From an uncultured Alistipes sp. (GTDB lineage Bacteria; Bacteroidota; Bacteroidia; Bacteroidales; Rikenellaceae), in NCBI GenBank assembly GCA_944326035.1, contig CALVCS010000005.1:102422-166421 (forward strand): a DNA stretch of 64,000 bases, given 5' to 3'. The stretch's first letter is position 1. Each line of letters starts with the position of its first letter. The notes under the pieces are model-generated. The model ran no database searches and was not told the DNA's origin. It saw only the letters and a program-made list of their open reading frames with translations. A program made the translations under genes and the position numbers. Shown here in pieces: positions 1 through 8,715 of the stretch.

Positions 1-1
1 C

Positions 2-196
2 GCGGAGGACGAGGAGGTTCTCTCTTCGGCCGCCCGTCGGTTGTTGGAGCTGATAGATCGCGATGAGGCGATCGGATGGGATGAGCTCGTCTTGAAAGCG
101 CCTTTCCCGTCTGCCGATTTGGCGTTGCTGTTGTTGGACCTGGAGTTCCAGGGACGGATCTGCAGCTTGCCGGGAAATCGGTATCTGAAATGCTAA
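2..196 (+). CDS. dprA: DNA processing protein DprA, C-terminal fragment
   Basis: This is the last 64 codons of a gene entering from the left edge, read in frame 2 to a TAA at 194-196. The end, with LLLLDLEFQGRICSLPGNRY near the C-terminus, resembles the winged-helix tail of DprA/Smf, the RecA loader that protects incoming single-stranded DNA during natural transformation. The Rossmann core lies outside the window, so the call rests on the tail and on adjacency to tatD. The tail is short but has the typical PGNRY ending. Confidence 0.75.
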   Translation, partial: AEDEEVLSSAARRLLELIDRDEAIGWDELVLKAPFPSADLALLLLDLEFQGRICSLPGNRYLKC

Positions 197-407
197 AAAA
201 CTCTCTACCTTTGTCCTGATAAGAGGGCCGGTTGGAGGGGCTGAACGGGTGAAACCCTGCCATGGAGATAGGGGTCATAAACCGTTTCCCCGCTGAGGTC
301 GAATCGTTCGGAACCGGAGGTGTCGACTCAGAGCTCCCGGAAGGGTGGATCCGCAACAAAAGGGCATTACCGAGCGGGCGATATCTATTTATTTAAAGCG
401 AGCAATC

Positions 408-1202
408 ATGAGGATGATCGATACACATACGCATCTGTACGAGGAGCAATTTGATGCCGATCGGGAGTCGGTGGTGGAACGGGCCCGGGAAGCCGGGGTG
501 GATGTTCTGCTCTCTCCGGCCATTGATCGAGCCTCGTACGAGGCGATGTTTGATTTCACGCGGCGTTATCCGGGTTCCTATGCGATGATGGGGTTGCACC
601 CGACTTCGGTGAATGATAATCCGCACTGGAAAACGGATCTCGAAACGGTGGAACACTATCTGGCCGCACCCCCGCAGGGGATTCGTTTTGTGGGGGTAGG
701 GGAGATCGGTCTCGATTTTTATTGGAGTCGGGAGTCGGTCTTGGAACAGCTCGAGGCGCTGCGGGTGCAGATCGAATGGGCGTTGCGATACGATTTGCCG
801 GTGGTGTTGCATACCCGGGAGGCTTGGGACGAGATGTGCGATTTGCTGGAAAACTACCGTGGACGAGGATTGCGAGGCGTGTTGCACAGCTTCTCGGGAA
901 CGGCCGAGCATTACGAACGGATGAAGCGCCTGGGAGGATTTCTTTTTGGGGTAGGTGGTCCGGTGACCTATAAAAAATCGGCGATTGCGGCTTTGCTGCC
1001 TCACATGGAGCTGTCGGAACTGGTGTTGGAGACGGACTCGCCCTATTTGCCGCCGGTCCCGCATCGCGGCCAACGTAACGAAAGCGCCTATTTGCCATTG
1101 ATCGCTCAACGGATCGCCGAATTGAAAGGGGTGGACGTCGAGGAGGTCGCTGAAACGACTACCCGACAGGCGGCGACATGCTTCGGGTTACCCTTGTCCT
1201 GA
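408..1202 (+). CDS. tatD: TatD family metal-dependent hydrolase
   Basis: The product is about 264 residues and belongs to the TatD family of metal-dependent deoxyribonucleases (amidohydrolase TIM barrel). All expected metal ligands are visible: the HxH in DTHTHLY near the N-terminus, the Glu in GEIGLDFYW, the His in VVLHTREA, the His in VLHSFSG and the Asp in LETDSPY. I chose the ATG at 408 (MRMIDTHTHL) because the family begins just before this motif; an upstream in-frame ATG at 345 would add 21 unrelated residues, and an ATG at 414 is also possible. It follows dprA on the same strand after a 211-bp gap. Confidence 0.93.
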   Translation: MRMIDTHTHLYEEQFDADRESVVERAREAGVDVLLSPAIDRASYEAMFDFTRRYPGSYAMMGLHPTSVNDNPHWKTDLETVEHYLAAPPQGIRFVGVGEIGLDFYWSRESVLEQLEALRVQIEWALRYDLPVVLHTREAWDEMCDLLENYRGRGLRGVLHSFSGTAEHYERMKRLGGFLFGVGGPVTYKKSAIAALLPHMELSELVLETDSPYLPPVPHRGQRNESAYLPLIAQRIAELKGVDVEEVAETTTRQAATCFGLPLS

Positions 1203-1665
1203 TGGCCACAGATCCGGGTCACGATCCGGGCCACAGATCCCGCCCGCAGATCTAGTCCACGGAGACGGCTCACAAAGACGGTCTGCATACGCATTGTGTT
1301 GGGGTCAGACCCTGGATGATATGCAGCCGGGACTCGGACGATATGCCGACAGCAACAGGGAGAGGGGCAGACGGCATTCTGGTAAGGTTGGCTGCGCGAT
1401 CGGCACGACGTTTGGTCAGGCGTGGGGTGACGTTGGTTACGGGATCGGAACCATATCTCACCCGCAGGGGGGTGTTGTTGGGGGGAAAATTCGGATCGCC
1501 GCGAAGAGGTTTTCGTTTCCGGAGGCTCTGCAAGCGGGAGCCGAGAGGAGAGAGAAAGACAGGGACCGAGGGGCCGTGAGGAGCTGCTCGGGGTGGAGAA
1601 CGGGCGTGGAAAAATCATCGAAAATGTGTTAATTTGCAAAATAGAACCGCATAAACAATCCTGCC
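1203..1665. repeat. 463-bp spacer with degenerate 13-nt tandem repeat
   Basis: There is no credible gene here. From about 1206 to 1285 the sequence consists of imperfect units of 12-14 nt built on CCACAGATCCGGG, about six copies that decay rightwards. The rest shows no motif I can name. Open frames on both strands lack any recognisable protein and are attributed to high GC. Confidence 0.6.
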
Positions 1666-3795
1666 ATGAAACCGATGTTGTATGGGGGTGCGCTCTTGGC
1701 GGCGGCCCTGTTGAATGTTAACTGTCAATCCGATATGAAAACCATAAAGACATTGCCGTATCCGGTTGCCCGGATGGACTCCACGGTGGACGACTATTTC
1801 GGGACCCGGGTGGCCGATCCGTATCGTTGGATGGAGGACGATCACGCGCCGGAAACCGCCGCGTGGGTCAAGGCCGAAAACGAGGTGACGGAGAATTACC
1901 TGGCACAGATTCCCTACCGGGAACAGGTGCGTGAACGTCTGACGCAGTTGTGGAACTATCCGAAATATGGAATTCCGCGTCAGGTGGGAGACTATCTGTT
2001 CTTCTTCGAAAACGACGGCTTGCAGAATCAGAGCGTTCTGTATCGCCAAAAGGGTGTCGATGGAGCCAAGGAGGTTTTTCTCGATCCGAATATGCTGTCG
2101 GACAACGGAACGTTGGCACTGGTGGATGTTTCCTTCTCGAAAGACGATCGTTATATGGCCTATGCCGCTGCGGTGGCGGGGTCGGATTGGGTGGAAATCC
2201 GGGTCATGGAGACGGCTACGGGCAAGACCCTGGCCGATCGGATTCAATGGGTGAAATTCTCCGGGGCCGCATGGAGTGGTGACGGATTTTATTATAGTGC
2301 GTACGATCGACCGGACGAAAAGACCCGGCTGTCGGCGCAGAACCAGTTCCAGAAGGTCTATTATCACCGTTTGGGCACCTTGCAGAGCGAAGACCGCTTA
2401 ATCTATGAGGATCCGGATCATCCGTTGCGCTACTTTACCCCGGAGGTGAGTCGGGACGATCGCCATCTGTTTATCACCGCTTCGGAGGGAACCGATGGAA
2501 CCGAGGTGCTGTATCGGGCGACGCAGGATCCGAACAGTCGTTTTCGGGTGTTGTATCCCGGGTTTGCGGACAACTATTACCTGGTCGAATGCCAGAACGG
2601 AGAGGCTATCTTCCGGACCAATCATCAGGCTCCCAACTATGCGTTGGTGGTGGCCGATCTGAATGGAACGACGCCCGAAACCCGTACGTTGGTGGCGGAA
2701 GATTCGACCCGCCTGCTCGATGGGGCTACGATGGCGGGCGGTTCGCTGATGCTCTCCTACCTCGATAAAGCGCATAGTGTTGTGGAACAGTACGATCGGA
2801 CCGGCCAGCCGATCCGACAGGTGACCTTGCCGGGCCTGGGAACGGTGAGCGGATTCTCGTCTGAAGCCGGCGATCCGGTGACCTATTATGCCTATGAAGG
2901 ATTTACGGCTCCGGCCGCAATCTATCGGTACGATACCCGGGACGGGGCCTCTTCCTTATTCAAGGAGTCTTCGTTGCCGTTCGATCCGGACGAATATACC
3001 TCGGAACAGGTGACGTTCAACAGCAAGGATGGTACGCCGGTCACGATGTTTCTGGTCCATCGTAAGGATATGAAACGCAATGGAAAGAATCCGGTTTATC
3101 TGTATGGTTACGGCGGCTTCAACATCAGTCGCACCCCGTCGTTCTCGGCCCAGAATATCCTGTTGATGGAACAGGGCGGTATCTATGCACTGGTGAATCT
3201 GCGGGGCGGCGGCGAATATGGCGAACAGTGGCACCGGGCCGGGATGCTGGAAAAGAAACAGAACGTTTTCGATGACTTTATCGCCGCCACCGAATACCTC
3301 ATCGCCGAAGGATATACCTCGGCGGAAAAGCTGGGGATTGCCGGCGGATCGAACGGCGGTCTGTTGGTGGGGGCTTGTATGACGCAGCGTCCGGATCTGT
3401 TTGCGGTGGCTCTGCCGGCCGTAGGGGTGATGGACATGTTGCGCTTCCACCGCTTTACGGTCGGTTGGGGCTGGGTCGTGGAATATGGCTGCAGCGAAAA
3501 CGAAGCCGATTTCCCCTATCTGTACGCCTACTCGCCGTTGCACAACATTCATGCGGGGGTTTGCTATCCGGCCACGTTGGTCACGACGGCCGATCATGAC
3601 GACCGGGTGGTGCCGGCGCATTCGTTCAAATTTACGGCGACCTTGCAGGCCGCTCAGGGGTGTGATCATCCGGTTTTGATCCGCATCGATACCGACGCCG
3701 GTCACGGTGCGGGCAAACCAACCACAAAAAAAATCGATGAAGTGACCGATTTGCTCTCGTTTTTCTTCTGGAATACGGGAACGCGTGTTCGGTAA
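1666..3795 (+). CDS. Prolyl oligopeptidase, S9A family
   Basis: This 709-residue serine peptidase has the usual S9A length and order: an N-terminal beta-propeller followed by an alpha/beta hydrolase domain. The nucleophile is Ser562 in GGSNGG, the acid lies in DHDDRVVP and the catalytic His in DAGHGAGKP. These enzymes cleave short peptides after proline. A hydrophobic N-terminus ending at Cys20 suggests export, perhaps as a lipoprotein, although the NVNC box is not canonical. The gene stands alone between two spacers, so its peptide substrate cannot be inferred from context. Confidence 0.93.
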   Translation: MKPMLYGGALLAAALLNVNCQSDMKTIKTLPYPVARMDSTVDDYFGTRVADPYRWMEDDHAPETAAWVKAENEVTENYLAQIPYREQVRERLTQLWNYPKYGIPRQVGDYLFFFENDGLQNQSVLYRQKGVDGAKEVFLDPNMLSDNGTLALVDVSFSKDDRYMAYAAAVAGSDWVEIRVMETATGKTLADRIQWVKFSGAAWSGDGFYYSAYDRPDEKTRLSAQNQFQKVYYHRLGTLQSEDRLIYEDPDHPLRYFTPEVSRDDRHLFITASEGTDGTEVLYRATQDPNSRFRVLYPGFADNYYLVECQNGEAIFRTNHQAPNYALVVADLNGTTPETRTLVAEDSTRLLDGATMAGGSLMLSYLDKAHSVVEQYDRTGQPIRQVTLPGLGTVSGFSSEAGDPVTYYAYEGFTAPAAIYRYDTRDGASSLFKESSLPFDPDEYTSEQVTFNSKDGTPVTMFLVHRKDMKRNGKNPVYLYGYGGFNISRTPSFSAQNILLMEQGGIYALVNLRGGGEYGEQWHRAGMLEKKQNVFDDFIAATEYLIAEGYTSAEKLGIAGGSNGGLLVGACMTQRPDLFAVALPAVGVMDMLRFHRFTVGWGWVVEYGCSENEADFPYLYAYSPLHNIHAGVCYPATLVTTADHDDRVVPAHSFKFTATLQAAQGCDHPVLIRIDTDAGHGAGKPTTKKIDEVTDLLSFFFWNTGTRVR

Positions 3796-3876
3796 ACGAT
3801 CCCGGGCGCTCTTCTGTGCATCGATCAGACGATCGGAATAGACGCCAGAAAGCGTTCAGGGGAAGGAAACAATGGC

Positions 3877-4731
3877 ATGAAAGAGAAACAATCTGAGCTC
3901 GAAGAGGAGATGAAAGCCTGGGCGGCCCGTTATGGGGTACCGCTCGAGTATCTGCGGGAGACGGGTTCGACCAATGTGGCGGCGCGTGCGCAGAGCTATC
4001 CGAATGGGACGATCCTGCTGGCCGAACGCCAAACGGCCGGTCGGGGACAACGGGGCAATCGTTGGTTGAGTGCGCCGGGTGAAAACCTGACCTTCTCGGT
4101 GGTGTTGCATCCCGATTTTTTGCCGGTCAGTCAGCAGTTTTATCTCTCCAAGGCGGTGAGCCTGGCTTTGACCGATACGCTGGACGAACTGTTGGCCGAG
4201 GCTCGGACCACGACCCCGGAGGAGGGAGCGGCTGGACAACCGTCGGTCGCAGAGAAGCCGTTGCCGGTCTCGATCAAATGGCCGAACGACATTTATGTCG
4301 GAGGAAATAAAATCGTGGGGATTCTGATCGAAAACGATTTGAGCGGCGAGGTTTTTGCCCGTTCGATCGTGGGTATCGGACTGAATGTCAATCAGACCGT
4401 CTTTCCCGAAGAGTTGCCCAATCCGACCTCGCTGGCCCTCGAAACCGGATCGGCCTGGGCCTTGACGGAGGTGTTGGGAAGCTTCTATCGTGCCTTGAGT
4501 CGTCGCTACGATCAGCTGGGGCGTGGGCTCCTGGACGAAATCGACCGCGATTACAAGGCCCGCATTTATCGGTTGGGTCAGGAGAGCCGATTCGCGCTAC
4601 CCGCCTCGAAGAGCCCGTTTTGGGGCACCATCACCGACGTGTTGCCGGGCGGTGCCTTGGAGGTGCTCCATCGGGAGGATGGACGGAAACGACACTATCT
4701 GTTCAAGGAGATCGAATACCTGTTGTCGTGA
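3877..4731 (+). CDS. birA: Biotin--[acetyl-CoA-carboxylase] ligase
   Basis: The 284-residue protein has the biotin protein ligase core: STN near the N-terminus, the biotinyl-AMP loop GRGQRGN, KWPND(I)YV, and the GIGLNVNQ motif before the small C-terminal domain. It attaches biotin to the carrier protein of biotin-dependent carboxylases. The N-terminal helix-turn-helix of bifunctional BirA is absent, so this looks like the monofunctional ligase without repressor activity. An insertion of roughly 20 residues rich in Glu, Ala and Thr sits before KPLPVSIKWPND. The flanking genes are unrelated. Confidence 0.93.
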   Translation: MKEKQSELEEEMKAWAARYGVPLEYLRETGSTNVAARAQSYPNGTILLAERQTAGRGQRGNRWLSAPGENLTFSVVLHPDFLPVSQQFYLSKAVSLALTDTLDELLAEARTTTPEEGAAGQPSVAEKPLPVSIKWPNDIYVGGNKIVGILIENDLSGEVFARSIVGIGLNVNQTVFPEELPNPTSLALETGSAWALTEVLGSFYRALSRRYDQLGRGLLDEIDRDYKARIYRLGQESRFALPASKSPFWGTITDVLPGGALEVLHREDGRKRHYLFKEIEYLLS

Positions 4732-4881
4732 GTCGGGCACGAAATGTGTGGGATCATCGGGTCGATGATCTCGGAGCCCGGGGCGTCGCGTGCCGGTGGG
4801 GACGCTCGGGCCCGACCCGAAAATTCACCGGAAAATCCAAGTAGAAAATAAAAGGGCGATGAGCTGTAACTTTTATAGTTC

Positions 4882-5403
4882 ATGGCCGTTATAACACCAA
4901 ACCCGCAAAGTCAGATGACCGCCTCGGAGTACGATGCATGTGTGGCGAAATACGCGGACCATCTTTACCGTTTTGCCTTGAAATCGTTGCGGGACAGCGA
5001 TCAGGCCAAGGACATCGTCCAGGAGAGTTTCCTGCGCTTGTGGGAGAATCGGGAGTCGGTGTTCAGCGGAAAAGAGAAGTCGTATCTGTTTACGATTGCC
5101 TATCGGTTGATCGTCGACGATGTCCGTTTTGCCAAACGATATGGTTCCAATGAGAATCTGTCGATGCATGCCGACGAACAGGGACGGCAGGGGTATGATA
5201 ACTTGGGTGAGGTGGTGAAACGGTATGTGGATCGGTTGCCGCCGCGTCAGAAAACCCTGATTTTGCTGAGGGACTATGAGGGGTATTCCTACCGGGAGAT
5301 TGCCGAAATGACTTCGTTGACGGAAACGCAAGTCAAGGTCTATATTTTTCGGGCGAGAGTCACCCTGCGAAAAGAAATAGGAGATATACAGAATTTATTA
5401 TAG
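4882..5403 (+). CDS. ECF-type RNA polymerase sigma factor
   Basis: The 173-residue protein has sigma region 2 (YADHLYRFALKSLRDSDQAK followed by DIVQESFLRLW) and region 4 (LPPRQKTLILLRDYEGYSYR followed by the helix-turn-helix), with no region 1 or 3, as in extracytoplasmic-function sigma factors. The first ATG is at 4882, but an in-frame ATG at 4915 (MTASEYDAC) is also plausible, because a promoter-like TAACTTTT at 4867-4874 would leave almost no leader for the earlier start. It is followed by a single-span membrane protein and an outer-membrane protein, so it probably answers to an envelope signal through the next gene. Confidence 0.92.
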   Translation: MAVITPNPQSQMTASEYDACVAKYADHLYRFALKSLRDSDQAKDIVQESFLRLWENRESVFSGKEKSYLFTIAYRLIVDDVRFAKRYGSNENLSMHADEQGRQGYDNLGEVVKRYVDRLPPRQKTLILLRDYEGYSYREIAEMTSLTETQVKVYIFRARVTLRKEIGDIQNLL

Positions 5404-5491
5404 AAATTGAGATTCAAGAAAAGGAATTGGAGAGACTGTGCCGAAGGCTGCAAAGTGCAGGCTGCAGAGATCTCCTAGCACCCGAAACGTC

Positions 5492-6532
5492 ATGAAAATC
5501 ACGTCCGAAAATTACGAACAATGGGCCTTGGACTACCTGGAAGGAACCCTGCCTTCCGAACAGCGGAGTGCGTTTGAACGCTTTTTGCAAACGCATGCCC
5601 GTGAAGCGGCGGAAATCAAGAGTTTACAGGAATTTATGCCGATTGTTCCAGCCGATCCGATCGTCTTCCCGGAGGCAGCTCTCTTGCGACGCCGTCCGCA
5701 GGTGACTCCGTTGCGTCGTTTCCTTTCGCTGGTGAGCGGTGCAGCCGCAGCCGCCGTGATTGCCGGGGGGTTCCTTTGGATCGATCATACCTCGTCGAGA
5801 CCTAAGGTGGCCATGAGTTCGGTGGTCGTATCGGATTCGACCTCGACTGCGGTCTCCGATTGGCGGGCCGAAGCCGTTATCGCCCAAGCGACCGGAGAGG
5901 GCGCAGAAAAGGCATCGGGGGTGCCAGCCGTTTCGGTGTCGGAGGGGACGGTTGAGTCGGTAGTCCGGCCGCTGTCTTCGGGTGCTTCACGGGTCGCCCG
6001 CTGGAATCAGAAAACGGCGGCTTTGCTCGAACGGATGGAGGCTCGAAACGAACGCCGGCAGCTACAAGCCGAACAGGAGGCTCAAACGCATGCGGGGCTA
6101 ACGGAACAACCGATCGATGCGGTGGTGGTGGCTGAAGCGAAACCGCAAGGGGTTTCGTCGCCCTTATCATCGCCTTCGGAAGGGGCCTCGCTGTCGGAAG
6201 CCGGCGAAACGAATGAAGCGATCCTCCGCCTGGAAACGCCGGAGACAATGACGCTTGCCTATGAAGAGCCGATGTCGGCCGGGGGCGATCCCTCCTTCGA
6301 ATGGCCGGTGGATCGGGCGTTGCCCGCGATGGACGAGTCGTTGTTGTCGGACAATGCGCGCATGCTGGATTCGTTGGATATGCAGGAGTTGCGCACCCAC
6401 CGGGAACGGGGGCTGTTGCGGGCTCTATTCAGTCCGCTGGAACGAATCTCGCCGATTAAATATTATGAAACCGAAGAAGGTCGTGGAGTGGAAATTGCGT
6501 CCATTTTGCGCATTGGCAGTCGTAACCGATGA
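5492..6532 (+). CDS. Putative anti-sigma factor, single-span membrane protein
   Basis: The 346-residue product starts at ATG 5492 (MKITSENYEQWALDYLEGTL); the frame is open upstream to 5438, but those codons look non-coding. The N-terminal 60 residues resemble the cytoplasmic anti-sigma domain that Bacteroidota use (YEQWALDYLEG) but lack a clear zinc-binding HxxxCxxC. A basic stretch (RRRPQVTPLRRF) precedes one hydrophobic segment near residues 75-95. The rest is a long, low-complexity Ser/Ala/Glu-rich periplasmic region. Placement directly downstream of the sigma gene is the main argument; sequence support beyond topology is modest. Confidence 0.65.
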   Translation: MKITSENYEQWALDYLEGTLPSEQRSAFERFLQTHAREAAEIKSLQEFMPIVPADPIVFPEAALLRRRPQVTPLRRFLSLVSGAAAAAVIAGGFLWIDHTSSRPKVAMSSVVVSDSTSTAVSDWRAEAVIAQATGEGAEKASGVPAVSVSEGTVESVVRPLSSGASRVARWNQKTAALLERMEARNERRQLQAEQEAQTHAGLTEQPIDAVVVAEAKPQGVSSPLSSPSEGASLSEAGETNEAILRLETPETMTLAYEEPMSAGGDPSFEWPVDRALPAMDESLLSDNARMLDSLDMQELRTHRERGLLRALFSPLERISPIKYYETEEGRGVEIASILRIGSRNR

Positions 6533-6588
6533 GGATCGGTGCTGTCACGAGGCCTTCCGCTCGATAACCTTATTTTAGCTCCTGATTT

Positions 6589-7434
6589 ATGAAAAAATCG
6601 CTGCCGCTGCTCGTATTGCTATTCCTGACCTTGGGCGTGAGTGCCCAGGAGACCGCAACGTTACCCGAAGAGGGAGAGGTCATTGTGGAAAAAAGGGAAG
6701 AGTTTACCATCCCCGGTCGTCAAGTAAAGAACAATGAAAGTAAACTGGATATTTCGTTTAATCCGATGTTTACCTCTCGTTTCAAACGCTCTTCGTCCGG
6801 GGACCGTACCTGGAAAAAAGGCCACTGGTCCGGGATAAGCTTCTATTATAATGGGCTGATCGATAACCTGGGCGCGTTGTCTACGCCGACGGAGGCTCCG
6901 TATATGAGTCTGGGAGTAAAGTCCATTGGGGTGGCGCTCAATCCGTTTTCGGTGACGCTGATTCATGGAAAACGGTTGGGGTTGTTGACCGGGATGGGAT
7001 TTGAATTCAACAACTTCCGTTTCGACCAGAACGTGACTCTGAAGCGGGAAAACGGTATCACGGGCCCCGATTGGCAATATGTGGAAAAGGGGGTCGATCT
7101 GACCAAGTCGAAACTGTTCACCTGTTATTTGAATGTGCCCTTGTTGGTGGAGATTCAGATCGGACACCGGCAAAACTTTTTTATCAATGCCGGGATGGTC
7201 GGGGGGCTGAACATCGGCTCCCACACCAAGGTGAAGGCCGATTCCCCCCAGTTCAAGGGAACGCAAAAAAGTCATGGGAACTTGAACTTGCGGAATTTCC
7301 ATTATGGCTATATGCTCAATATCGGATACGACTGTTTCGCGCTGTCGGTCACGTATTATCGGAGCAACCTGTTTCGACCGGGACAGGGACCTCGGGTGCA
7401 GCAGATCAATATCGGATTGAGCTTGATGCTATAA
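6589..7434 (+). CDS. Outer-membrane beta-barrel protein of unknown role
   Basis: The 281-residue protein opens with a clear signal peptide (MKKSLPLLVLLFLTLGVSAQ, cleavage after SAQ). The mature part has alternating aromatic/hydrophobic strands and ends in IGLSLML, typical of small outer-membrane barrels annotated in Bacteroidota as beta-barrel or PorT-like proteins. It ends the sigma/anti-sigma/OMP cluster (56 bp after the previous gene) and is closed by a strong terminator. It may be regulon member or target of the sigma factor; the sequence does not show what it transports or binds. Confidence 0.7.
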   Translation: MKKSLPLLVLLFLTLGVSAQETATLPEEGEVIVEKREEFTIPGRQVKNNESKLDISFNPMFTSRFKRSSSGDRTWKKGHWSGISFYYNGLIDNLGALSTPTEAPYMSLGVKSIGVALNPFSVTLIHGKRLGLLTGMGFEFNNFRFDQNVTLKRENGITGPDWQYVEKGVDLTKSKLFTCYLNVPLLVEIQIGHRQNFFINAGMVGGLNIGSHTKVKADSPQFKGTQKSHGNLNLRNFHYGYMLNIGYDCFALSVTYYRSNLFRPGQGPRVQQINIGLSLML

Positions 7435-7450
7435 CCTGACAGCAGATTAC

Positions 7451-7495
7451 AACAGGAGGCGGAGACCGGGTACGGATCTCCGCCTCCTGTTTTTG
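7451..7495 (+). terminator. Intrinsic terminator after the OMP gene
   Basis: A 15-bp near-perfect stem (AACAGGAGGCGGAGA with TCTCCGCCTCCTGTT), an 11-nt loop and a T-run lie 16 bp after the stop codon. It closes the sigma/anti-sigma/OMP cluster. Confidence 0.9.
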
Positions 7496-7660
7496 CTTGA
7501 AAGAGCCAGCCGTAGGAGAACTCGATTCGGCCGCATCCGAAACGCCGACGGAGGGAGATCATGCGGGCAGGGCCGTTTCGTCGACGTTTCGGAATTTCGA
7601 CGGGAGGGAAAGATTCCCGGAGAAATCGGGGAGGTGCGCTGGCGCTTCGTTCGAAATGAT

Positions 7661-7668
7661 TATCTTTG
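7661..7668 (+). promoter_or_regulatory. Bacteroidota -7 box upstream of deoC
   Basis: TATCTTTG matches the TAnnTTTG consensus exactly and lies 28 bp before the deoC ATG. I see no clear TTG at the usual -33 distance, so this is half a promoter by sequence. Confidence 0.6.
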
Positions 7669-7696
7669 CATTGTTTATCCTAAACGTTTTCCCGTT

Positions 7697-8575
7697 ATGG
7701 AATATACCCGCACTCTTCAGCGTTTCGGGGATGGATCCTCCCGGGCGGAGGTGGCCCGCACCCTCGAACGGATAGCCCCTTATGTGGAAACGAATCGGCG
7801 AGACGAGATCTATCGGCGTTGTTTCGGGGCCTTGGATCTGACCTCCTTGAATCCGGAGGATACCAAATCGGGCATTGAAAAGCTGACCCGGAAGGTGGTG
7901 GAATTTCCGACCCATTTCCCGGATATGCCGCAGGTGGCCTCATTGTGTGTGTTTCCGGCATTTGTGGAAACGGTCGGTTTGGCGGCCGGCGATTCGCCGT
8001 TGACAATCACCAGTGTGGCCGGGGGGTTCCCTTCCTCGCAGACCTATTTGGAGGTCAAAATGCTTGAAGCCGCCATGGCCGTGGAAAACGGGGCGGATGA
8101 GATCGATGTGGTGATCAGTGTCGGGGAGTTGTTGAGCGGGGAGTATGATCTGGTTGGCGGTGAACTCGAAATGTTGCGCGGCGAACTGGATGAAGAGATC
8201 GTGTTGAAGGTGATTCTCGAATCGGGACTGCTCGAAGATCCCGATACGATCCGTCGGGCCGCCTTGATCGCCATGCAGGCCGGGGCCGATTTCATCAAAA
8301 CCTCTACCGGGAAGAGCCGGGTGTCGGCGACGCCGGAAGCGGCGGTGGTGATGTGCGAAGCGATTCGCGACTACTACCGGGAAACGGGCCGTCGGGTAGG
8401 CTTTAAGGTGGCCGGAGGTGTGTCGACGCCGGAGCAGGCCGTGCTGTATTACACGATCGTAGAACAGATTTTGGGCGAAGCGTGGCTGAACCCGTCGCTC
8501 TTCCGGATTGGAGCCAGTCGGTTGGCCAATCGGTTGTTGACGGCGGTGCAGGGCAAAGAGGTGCTCTATTTTTAA
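7697..8575 (+). CDS. deoC: Deoxyribose-phosphate aldolase
   Basis: The 292-residue class I aldolase cleaves 2-deoxyribose 5-phosphate to glyceraldehyde 3-phosphate and acetaldehyde in deoxynucleoside breakdown. The Schiff-base lysine is Lys201 in FIKTSTGKS, preceded by the ADEIDVVI strand; [12 protein letters not shown] carries the second conserved lysine. It is longer than the short bacterial form and begins with about 50 extra residues, as in many DeoC proteins of the long type. The ATG at 7697 ([10 protein letters not shown]) fits the -7 box 28 bp upstream. No other deoxynucleoside gene is adjacent. Confidence 0.93.
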   Translation: MEYTRTLQRFGDGSSRAEVARTLERIAPYVETNRRDEIYRRCFGALDLTSLNPEDTKSGIEKLTRKVVEFPTHFPDMPQVASLCVFPAFVETVGLAAGDSPLTITSVAGGFPSSQTYLEVKMLEAAMAVENGADEIDVVISVGELLSGEYDLVGGELEMLRGELDEEIVLKVILESGLLEDPDTIRRAALIAMQAGADFIKTSTGKSRVSATPEAAVVMCEAIRDYYRETGRRVGFKVAGGVSTPEQAVLYYTIVEQILGEAWLNPSLFRIGASRLANRLLTAVQGKEVLYF

Positions 8576-8582
8576 TCCGGAA

Positions 8583-8653
8583 AACGGATCGAGAGAACGG
8601 ATCGAGAGGACGGATCCGGCAGGCGGATCGTAAGGGCGCGGATCCGGCGGGCT
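8583..8653. repeat. 13-nt tandem repeat between deoC and icd
   Basis: AACGGATCGAGAG occurs twice perfectly at 8583-8608 and is followed in phase by GACGGATCCGGCA and GGCGGATCGTAAG, then a decayed fifth unit. It occupies most of the 140-bp spacer. Confidence 0.85.
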
Positions 8654-8715
8654 CGGAAAATCGAGGAGCGATCCTTGAGAAACAAAATGTTAGAAATTGT
8701 AAAGATATAGAAGTT

